This document shows, one piece after another, positions 1 through 4,422 of a DNA stretch of 6,859 nt. The stretch is from Pseudomonadota bacterium. GTDB lineage: Bacteria > Pseudomonadota > Gammaproteobacteria > Burkholderiales > Gallionellaceae. The notes under the pieces are model-generated. The model saw only the letters and a list, made by a program, of their open reading frames with translations. It had not been told where the DNA came from and did no database searches. Location of the stretch: positions 1 to 6,859 of the forward strand of contig JAJXTT010000097.1 of assembly GCA_021783525.1 (NCBI GenBank). The letters run 5' to 3'. The stretch's first letter is position 1, and every line of letters begins with the position of its first letter. The position numbers were made by a program, and so were the translations under genes.

Positions 1-90
1 CCCAAGGTTGCCATCAAGGCCGTGCTGCAAAGCCTGCTGTTCGTGTTCACGCTGGATGCCCTGATAGCCTACCTCGGCATGTTGGAGTGA
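1..90 (+). CDS. C-terminal end of an unidentified integral membrane protein (partial)
   Basis: Reading frame 1 is open from the window edge to TGA at 88-90, giving 29 residues; the start lies outside the window. What is visible is a short basic lead-in (PKVAIKA) and then a hydrophobic stretch (VLQSLLFVFTLDALIAYLGM) long enough for one membrane helix, ending LE at the C-terminus. The pattern P-K-V-x-x-A-V followed by a hydrophobic run with an L-D-A motif loosely resembles the last helix of UbiA-type prenyltransferases. That is a memory-based resemblance on very few residues and should not be used as an annotation. The gene ends 111 nt before thrS, and a terminator-like hairpin lies in that gap, so it is probably not simply cotranscribed with thrS. 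That it is a real coding end is likely; its function is unknown. Confidence 0.55.
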   Translation, partial: PKVAIKAVLQSLLFVFTLDALIAYLGMLE

Positions 91-103
91 GTTGCGCTAT
101 ACT
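74..103 (+). promoter_or_regulatory. Possible sigma70-type promoter for thrS
   Basis: A TATACT element at 98-103 matches the -10 consensus at five of six positions. With an 18-nt spacer it is preceded by TCGGCA at 74-79, which matches the -35 consensus at four of six. Transcription would begin near 110, just before the two leader hairpins. The -35 part overlaps the end of the upstream gene. This is consensus matching only, with no experimental support. Confidence 0.35.
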
Positions 104-111
104 GCGCGCCT

Positions 112-132
112 TCTGGCGCAGGATGCGCCGGA
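112..132 (+). promoter_or_regulatory. Leader hairpin 1 upstream of thrS
   Basis: TCTGGCGCA at 112-120 pairs with TGCGCCGGA at 124-132 around a GGA loop. This makes nine pairs, one of them a T-G wobble (114/130). There is no T-run behind it, so it is not a terminator by itself. A competing hairpin is possible in which GCGCC (106-110) pairs with GGCGC (115-119), and this suggests switchable folding. A role in thrS regulation is inference from position. Confidence 0.45.
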
Positions 133-159
133 GTGGAATTTGCCAAGTTGGAATTCGAT

Positions 160-186
160 AGTGCGGCGGTCGCCGCATTTGTTTTT
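160..186 (+). terminator. Terminator- or attenuator-like hairpin in the thrS leader
   Basis: TGCGGC (162-167) pairs perfectly with GCCGCA (172-177) around the loop GGTC. The stem can be extended by a G-T wobble (161/178) and an A-T pair (160/179). It is followed at once by TTTGTTTTT at 178-186, which is the layout of an intrinsic terminator. It lies between the upstream gene's stop (90) and the thrS start (202). It may therefore end the upstream transcript or, if the promoter at 74-103 is real, act as an attenuator of thrS. Autogenous control of thrS through leader hairpins is known in E. coli, but there it is translational, so the mechanism here is not assumed to be the same. Confidence 0.5.
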
Positions 187-201
187 AGCAGAGTGAATAT
201 A

Positions 202-2115
202 ATGCCTGTCATTACATTACCGGATGGTTCGCAACGCAGTTATCCCAACCCAGTGACCGTGGCCGAGGTCGCGCAGAGCATAGGCGCCGGTCTGGCGCGC
301 GCGGCGCTGGCGGGCAAGGTAGATGGAGTGCTGGTGGACACCTCGCACCTGATCTCCGCCGATGTCAAACTGGCGATCATTACCGACAAGGATGCTGACG
401 GGGTCGATATGATCCGCCATTCCACTGCGCATTTGCTGGCCTATGCCGTAAAGGAACTGTTTCCCGAAGCGCAGGTGACCATCGGCCCGGTGATCGAGAA
501 CGGTTTCTACTACGACTTCTCCTATTCGCGCCCGTTTACACCGGAAGACCTGACGGCCATCGAGAAACGCATGGCGGAATTGGCCAAGAAAGACCTGCCG
601 GTGACACGCAAGGTGTTGCCTCGCGACGAAGCCGTGGCTTATTTCAAATCCATCGGCGAGAAATACAAGGCCGAGATCATCGAGTCCATCCCCGCCGACC
701 AGGACGTGTCGCTGTATAGCGAGGGCGAATTCACCGACCTGTGCCGTGGCCCGCATGTACCTTCAACCGGGAAACTGAAGGCCTTCAAGTTGATGAAAGT
801 CGCGGGTGCCTACTGGCGCGGCGACTCGAAGAACGAGATGCTGCAACGCATCTATGGTACGGCTTGGGCGAAGAAGGAGGATCTCGATGCCTATCTGGTC
901 CGGCTGGAAGAAGCGGAGAAGCGCGACCACCGCAAGCTTGGCAAGCTGCTGGACCTGTTCCACATGCAGGACGAAGCACCGGGCATGGTGTTCTGGCATC
1001 CCAAAGGTTGGGCGATGTGGCAGGTAATCGAGCAGTACATGCGCGCCGTGTATCGCGACAACGGCTACCAGGAGATACGCTGCCCGCAGATCATCGACCG
1101 CGTGCTGTGGGAAAAATCCGGCCACTGGGAACACTACAAGGCCAACATGTTCACCACCGAGTCGGAAAAGCACGACTACGCGATCAAGCCGATGAATTGC
1201 CCGGGGCACGTGCAGGTATTCAACGCCGACCTGCGTTCCTATCGCGAACTGCCGCTGCGTTACGGCGAGTTCGGCTCCTGTCACCGCAACGAGCCGTCCG
1301 GCGGCTTGCATGGACTGATGCGGGTGCGCGGTTTTGTGCAGGACGATGGCCATATCTTCTGCACCGAAGCGCAGATCGAAGCGGAAGTGACGGCATTCAA
1401 CGCGCTGGTGTTGAAGGTCTACAAGGATTTTGGTTTCAATGACGTGGTAGTCAAACTGGCACTGCGTCCGGACAGCCGGGTCGGTTCCGACGAGATTTGG
1501 GACAAGTCCGAAGAGGCCTTGCGTGCGGCATTGCGCGCTTCGGGCATGGAATGGGTGGAATTGCCGGGTGAGGGCGCGTTCTACGGTCCCAAGATCGAAT
1601 TCCACATCAAGGACGCCATCGGCCGTTCCTGGCAATGCGGCACGATCCAGGTGGACTTTTCCATGCCGGGCCGTTTGGGCGCCGAATTCGTGGACGAAGA
1701 CAATAGTCGCAAAGTGCCGGTGATGCTGCACCGCGCGATCCTGGGTTCGCTGGAGCGTTTCATCGGAATTCTGGTCGAGAACCATGCCGGAGCGTTGCCG
1801 TTGTGGCTGGCTCCGGTGCAGATGGTGGTGATGAACATCTCGCAGGCGCAGGAGGAGTATGCCGGGAAAATGGCCGAAACATTGCGTGCGTCCGGTTTGC
1901 GCGTGCAATCAGATTTGCGCAATGAGAAGATTACCTATAAAATACGCGAACATAGCTTGCAGAAGCTTCCTTACCAGCTGATCATCGGCGACAAGGAAGT
2001 GGCTGCAGGTCTCGTTGCCGTGCGATCCCGAACAGGTGAAGACCTTGGGCAGATGTCGGTGGAGGCGCTGTTACAGCGCTTGCAAGCCGAGCTGCACGCG
2101 GATAGTGCGGTTTAA
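202..2115 (+). CDS. thrS: Threonyl-tRNA synthetase
   Basis: Class II synthetase that attaches threonine to tRNA-Thr in the cytoplasm and hydrolyses mischarged Ser-tRNA-Thr. The product is 637 residues, against 642 in E. coli. Regions in order: TGS domain (about 1-61); editing domain with HxxxH at H73/H77 and the C181/H185 pair (in DLCRGPH); catalytic core with motif 2 (HRNEPSG, 361-367, R362) and motif 3 (SLERF, arginine 519); and a C-terminal anticodon-binding domain from about 535. The zinc ligands expected from E. coli are present as C333, H384 and H510, so the enzyme looks fully active in both sites. I chose ATG 202 because MPVITLPDG is the family's usual N-terminus. An in-frame GTG at 133 would add 23 unrelated residues across the leader hairpin. 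The ribosome site is weak (AGAG, 190-193). infC follows after 21 nt in the same frame. Confidence 0.98.
   Translation: MPVITLPDGSQRSYPNPVTVAEVAQSIGAGLARAALAGKVDGVLVDTSHLISADVKLAIITDKDADGVDMIRHSTAHLLAYAVKELFPEAQVTIGPVIENGFYYDFSYSRPFTPEDLTAIEKRMAELAKKDLPVTRKVLPRDEAVAYFKSIGEKYKAEIIESIPADQDVSLYSEGEFTDLCRGPHVPSTGKLKAFKLMKVAGAYWRGDSKNEMLQRIYGTAWAKKEDLDAYLVRLEEAEKRDHRKLGKLLDLFHMQDEAPGMVFWHPKGWAMWQVIEQYMRAVYRDNGYQEIRCPQIIDRVLWEKSGHWEHYKANMFTTESEKHDYAIKPMNCPGHVQVFNADLRSYRELPLRYGEFGSCHRNEPSGGLHGLMRVRGFVQDDGHIFCTEAQIEAEVTAFNALVLKVYKDFGFNDVVVKLALRPDSRVGSDEIWDKSEEALRAALRASGMEWVELPGEGAFYGPKIEFHIKDAIGRSWQCGTIQVDFSMPGRLGAEFVDEDNSRKVPVMLHRAILGSLERFIGILVENHAGALPLWLAPVQMVVMNISQAQEEYAGKMAETLRASGLRVQSDLRNEKITYKIREHSLQKLPYQLIIGDKEVAAGLVAVRSRTGEDLGQMSVEALLQRLQAELHADSAV
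1914..1943 (+). promoter_or_regulatory. Possible internal promoter for infC inside the 3' end of thrS
   Basis: An AT-rich block TATAAAAT at 1936-1943 stands out in GC-rich coding sequence and uses a rare ATA isoleucine codon (1942-1944). TATAAA at 1936-1941 is a good -10 match. The upstream region has only a poor -35 (TTGCGC at 1915-1920 with 15 nt spacing, or TTTGCG at 1914-1919 with 16). In E. coli infC has promoters inside thrS, which makes the position plausible. The weak -35 keeps confidence low. Confidence 0.25.
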
Positions 2116-2124
2116 TTTTTTATT

Positions 2125-2139
2125 GGAGAATTTGCAATA
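2125..2139 (+). promoter_or_regulatory. infC ribosome binding site with ATA start codon
   Basis: GGAG at 2125-2128 is followed by an 8-nt spacer and ATA at 2137-2139, a normal Shine-Dalgarno geometry. The infC frame holds no ATG, GTG or TTG between the thrS stop (TAA 2113-2115) and GTG 2188, so a conventional start would cost the conserved N-terminus. E. coli infC is known to use AUU, which lets IF3 repress its own translation; AUA would be discriminated against in the same way. Confidence 0.8.
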
Positions 2140-2655
2140 GCACAGGATAAGTCGCAGCGTATCAATGAGCAGATAACAGCACCACAAGTGCGGCTCATCG
2201 GCGCGGAAGGAGAGCAGGTTGGTGTCGTGGCAATTGCGGAAGCATTGCGCATGGCTGACGAAGCAGAATTGGATCTGGTGGAGATCGCGCCGTTGGCCGA
2301 ACCGCCAGTTTGCCGGATCATGGATATCGGCAAATTCAAATATGCGGAAGCCAAAAAGCAGCACGAAGCCAAGCTGAAGCAGAAACAGGTTCAGATCAAA
2401 GAGATCAAGTTTCGCCCGGGTACGGATGAAGGCGATTACAACATCAAGTTGCGCAATCTGATCAAATTCCTGGCTGACGGTGATAAAACCAAGATCACCT
2501 TGCGTTTCCGGGGGCGCGAGATGGCGCACCAGGAGATCGGCATGAAGCTGATCGAGCGCATAAAGGGCGATCTGGAAGAACATGGAATGGTGGAGCAGTT
2601 CCCGAAGATGGAAGGCCGCCAGATGGTGATGGTGATCGGTCCAAGGAAGAAATGA
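2137..2655 (+). CDS. infC: Translation initiation factor IF-3
   Basis: IF3 binds the 30S subunit, keeps it apart from 50S and rejects non-canonical start codons and initiator mismatches. From ATA 2137 the product is 172 residues (E. coli 180). It begins (M)AQDKSQRINEQI, the usual conserved N-terminus with the RIN motif, and continues through QVRLIGAEGEQVGVV. The N-domain ends at the family signature CRIMDIGKFKY (59-69). A lysine-rich linker (KKQHEAKLKQKQVQIKEIKFRPGTDEGDYN in part, about 73-102) leads to the C-domain, which ends GPRKK. In the signature, residue 64 is Ile (ATC, 2326-2328) where Tyr or Phe is usual. The gene lies 21 nt after thrS, with SD GGAG at 2125-2128. Non-AUG start and autoregulation follow the E. 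coli precedent. Starting at GTG 2188 would remove 17 conserved residues and is rejected. Confidence 0.96.
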   Translation: MAQDKSQRINEQITAPQVRLIGAEGEQVGVVAIAEALRMADEAELDLVEIAPLAEPPVCRIMDIGKFKYAEAKKQHEAKLKQKQVQIKEIKFRPGTDEGDYNIKLRNLIKFLADGDKTKITLRFRGREMAHQEIGMKLIERIKGDLEEHGMVEQFPKMEGRQMVMVIGPRKK

Positions 2656-2785
2656 TTTTGTACCGCAACGGAGCAAGGGACTTGCCGTTGTGGTGGTAGT
2701 GCAAAGAGTCCCAGACAAGTGGTTCCGGGTTTTCAAGCGTTCCTGTCAGGAACCTCCCGGCGTCATCAAATAATATGGAGTCGTT
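2656..2785 (+). promoter_or_regulatory. Structured infC-rpmI spacer, candidate L20 autoregulatory leader
   Basis: This 130-nt gap holds two clear structures. A long irregular stem-loop spans 2662-2694: ACCGCAACG (2662-2670) pairs with CGTTGTGGT (2686-2694) with one G-T wobble, then comes a GA bulge (2671-2672), and GCAAG/CTTGC (2673-2677/2681-2685) closes a GGA loop. Downstream, GTTCCT (2739-2744) pairs locally with AGGAAC (2748-2753). Overlapping alternatives are GGTTCC (2721-2726) with GGAACC (2749-2754) and CCGGG (2725-2729) with CCCGG (2756-2760), so a switch or a nested fold is possible. In E. coli, L20 represses rpmI-rplT by binding mRNA structures in this same neighbourhood. The link to L20 here is inferred from position and structure. 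No T-run follows, so control would be translational. Confidence 0.5.
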
Positions 2786-2983
2786 ATGCCAAAGATGAAA
2801 ACCAAGAGCGGGGCGAAGAAACGCTTTGTCGTCCGCGCCGGTGGCAGCATCAAGCGCGGCCAAGCGTTCAAGCGCCACATCCTCACCAAGAAAACCACCA
2901 AGAACAAGCGTCAACTGCGCGGGTCGACAGGTGTCCACGAAACCAACACGGCGTCCGTTCGCGCCATGTTGCCCTACGCGTAA
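2786..2983 (+). CDS. rpmI: 50S ribosomal protein L35 (bL35)
   Basis: Small, strongly basic protein of the large ribosomal subunit, 65 residues, the usual length for the family. It starts MPKMKTKSGAKKRF, the recognisable bL35 opening, and continues with Lys/Arg-rich sequence (SIKRGQAFKRHILTKKTTKN) that contacts 23S rRNA, ending AMLPYA. The start ATG 2786 has GGAG at 2777-2780, 5 nt upstream. It follows infC across the structured 130-nt spacer and precedes rplT by only 9 nt. The rpmI stop TAA (2981-2983) overlaps the rplT Shine-Dalgarno sequence, so the two ribosomal proteins are probably translationally coupled and regulated together, as known in E. coli. Confidence 0.97.
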   Translation: MPKMKTKSGAKKRFVVRAGGSIKRGQAFKRHILTKKTTKNKRQLRGSTGVHETNTASVRAMLPYA

Positions 2984-2992
2984 GGAGTAAAC

Positions 2993-3352
2993 ATGCCAAG
3001 AGTCAAACGTGGTGTAACGGCGCGTGCGCGCCATAAGAAGGTTCTGAACCAGGCCAAGGGTTACCGCGGTCGCCGCAACAGTGTCTATCGCATCGCCAAG
3101 GAAGCGGTGATGAAGGCTGGTCAATATGCTTACCGCGACCGTCGTCAACGCAAACGCCAGTTCCGCACTTTGTGGATCGCGCGTATCAACGCGGCTGCAC
3201 GTGAGCAGGGCATGGCGTATAGCGTGTTCATGAACGGCCTGAAAAAGGCGGCGATCGATATCGATCGCAAGGTGCTGGCCGATCTGGCCGTGTTCGACAA
3301 GGCTGCGTTCTCGCAGATCGTCGCACAAGCCAAAGCCAGCCTCGGCGCGTAA
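2993..3352 (+). CDS. rplT: 50S ribosomal protein L20 (bL20)
   Basis: Large-subunit protein needed early in 50S assembly; in E. coli it also represses its own operon by binding mRNA. The product is 119 residues (118 in E. coli). The N-terminal half, MPRVKRGVTARARHKKVL and on to QYAYRDRRQRKRQFR, is the long basic extension that threads into rRNA. The second half (from LWIARINAA to AKASLGA) is the globular domain used for mRNA recognition in the family. SD AAGGAG at 2982-2987 overlaps the rpmI stop and lies 5 nt before ATG 2993. A terminator begins 14 nt after the stop codon, so much of the upstream transcription probably ends here. The gene contains an 18-bp perfect palindrome at 3251-3268, encoding AIDIDR. 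Confidence 0.98.
   Translation: MPRVKRGVTARARHKKVLNQAKGYRGRRNSVYRIAKEAVMKAGQYAYRDRRQRKRQFRTLWIARINAAAREQGMAYSVFMNGLKKAAIDIDRKVLADLAVFDKAAFSQIVAQAKASLGA
3251..3268. repeat. 18-bp perfect palindrome within rplT
   Basis: GCGATCGATATCGATCGC reads the same on both strands and includes two GATC sites flanking GATATC. It encodes A-I-D-I-D-R. Because the Ile codon ATC and the Asp codon GAT are reverse complements, an Ile-Asp repeat written with these codons is palindromic automatically. A function is not implied. Confidence 0.9.
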
Positions 3353-3366
3353 ATTCTGCGCAATAT

Positions 3367-3395
3367 AAAAAAGGAGGCGTCATGCCTCCTTTTTT
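3367..3395 (+). terminator. Intrinsic terminator between rplT and pheS (possible pheST attenuator)
   Basis: GGAGGC (3373-3378) and GCCTCC (3384-3389) form a perfect 6-bp GC-rich stem around loop GTCAT, followed by six T (3390-3395). An upstream run of six A (3367-3372) can pair with these T residues, so the hairpin is also a plausible terminator on the minus strand. It ends 15 nt before the pheS start. No separate pheS promoter is obvious in the 14 nt between rplT and the hairpin. Read-through or internal promoters would therefore be needed for pheST expression, which is why regulated termination is worth considering. The left arm contains AAGGAGG, a consensus Shine-Dalgarno sequence. Confidence 0.88.
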
Positions 3396-3410
3396 GTTTC
3401 AAGATCGAAC

Positions 3411-4421
3411 ATGCAAGAACTACAAAAAATTCTCGATGATGCACTGCAGCGCTTCGCGGCGATAGAAGACGCGGTCGAGCTGGAAAACGCCAAGGCGCGT
3501 TATCTCGGCAAGGAAGGCAGTCTGACCGGCCTGTTAAAGGGCTTGGGCAAACTTTCTGCCGAGGAACGCCCGGCAGCCGGCGCGCGCATCAACCAGGTCA
3601 AGCAACAGATTGAAGCGGCGCTCCAGGCGCAGCGCGAAGCCATCCAGAACCGCGCCTTGAACGCCAAGCTCGCTGCAGAGTCGCTGGATGTGACACTGCC
3701 AGGGCGTGGTACGGGCGTGGGCGGATTGCATCCGGTCACGCGCACGCTGGAACGCATCGAAGCATTGTTTCATTCCATCGGTTACGCCGTTGCCGAAGGT
3801 CCTGAGATCGAAAACGATTTTTACAATTTCACCGCACTGAATATTCCCGCCGATCACCCGGCGCGCGCCATGCATGATACGTTCTACATCGACGAACAGC
3901 ATGTGCTGCGCACGCACACCTCGCCGATCCAGATCCGCTACATGCAGGCGCACATGGAAAGGTACAAACATCTGGAGACTATGCCGGACATCCGCATCAT
4001 CGCGCCGGGACGCGTGTACCGCGTGGATTCGGATGCCACCCATTCGCCGATGTTCCATCAGGTGGAAGGGCTGTGGATAGGCGAGCGCGTGAGTTTTGCC
4101 GACTTGAAAGGCGTGATCGCCGATTTCCTGCAGAACTACTTTGAGACCGAAGATATGCAAGTGCGCTTCCGTCCCTCATTCTTTCCGTTTACAGAACCCT
4201 CGGCCGAGATGGACATGAGCTGGAAGGGCGGCTGGCTGGAGATCGGCGGCTGCGGCATGGTGCATCCCAATGTACTCAAGCATGTCGGCATCGACAGCGA
4301 AAGATACACCGGCTTCGCCTTCGGCATGGGCGTGGAGCGTCTGGCCATGCTGCGCTATGGTGTGAACGACCTCAGGCTGTTCTTCGAGAATGACCTGCAA
4401 TTCCTGAAACAATTTAACTGA
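3411..4421 (+). CDS. pheS: Phenylalanyl-tRNA synthetase alpha subunit
   Basis: Catalytic subunit of the cytoplasmic alpha2-beta2 enzyme that charges tRNA-Phe. The product is 336 residues (E. coli 327). The N-terminal about 90 residues form a charged helical region typical of the tRNA-binding coiled coil (LEKARYLG-like ENAKARYLGKEGSLT, then QIEAALQAQREAIQ). The class II core follows: motif 1 around HPVTRTLERIEALF (107-120), motif 2 RVYRVDSDATHSPMFHQVEG (201-220), the FFPFTEPSAEM segment (257-267) and motif 3 GFAFGMGVERLAMLRYG (301-317). A303 corresponds to the alanine known in E. coli to govern Phe pocket size. Start ATG 3411 gives the normal MQELQKIL beginning, but its ribosome site is weak (AAGA, 3401-3404). 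The strong AAGGAGG nearby is locked in the terminator stem. pheT begins 1 nt after the stop. Confidence 0.98.
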   Translation: MQELQKILDDALQRFAAIEDAVELENAKARYLGKEGSLTGLLKGLGKLSAEERPAAGARINQVKQQIEAALQAQREAIQNRALNAKLAAESLDVTLPGRGTGVGGLHPVTRTLERIEALFHSIGYAVAEGPEIENDFYNFTALNIPADHPARAMHDTFYIDEQHVLRTHTSPIQIRYMQAHMERYKHLETMPDIRIIAPGRVYRVDSDATHSPMFHQVEGLWIGERVSFADLKGVIADFLQNYFETEDMQVRFRPSFFPFTEPSAEMDMSWKGGWLEIGGCGMVHPNVLKHVGIDSERYTGFAFGMGVERLAMLRYGVNDLRLFFENDLQFLKQFN

Positions 4422-4422
4422 T

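Noticed and set aside
133..201. Upstream GTG extension of ThrS by 23 residues
   Set aside because: The added sequence does not belong to the family, spans the leader hairpin and its T-run, and lacks a good ribosome site. ATG 202 gives the canonical TGS-domain start.
91..201. tRNA or other structural RNA gene in the gap before thrS
   Set aside because: No cloverleaf arms, T-loop GGTTCRA motif or CCA end were found. Only two simple hairpins are present.
741..1442. Second plus-strand frame of 233 codons inside thrS
   Set aside because: It is a +1/+2 shadow within thrS codons, with Arg/Gly-rich sequence and no motif or ribosome site.
763..1908. Long open frame (381 codons) on the minus strand
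   Set aside because: It lies entirely opposite thrS, whose motifs are intact. The translation is His/Arg/Gln-rich with no recognisable domain, as expected for the reverse complement of a GC-rich gene with strong codon bias.
2122..2124. ATT as the infC start codon, as in E. coli
   Set aside because: It is in frame, but the preceding bases are TTTAATTTTTT with no Shine-Dalgarno sequence, and GGAG would lie inside the coding region. ATA 2137 fits better.
2495..3328. Minus-strand open frame of 277 codons across infC, rpmI and rplT
   Set aside because: It runs opposite three conserved genes and through the structured spacer. No ribosome site or family resemblance was seen, so it is a shadow of plus-strand coding.
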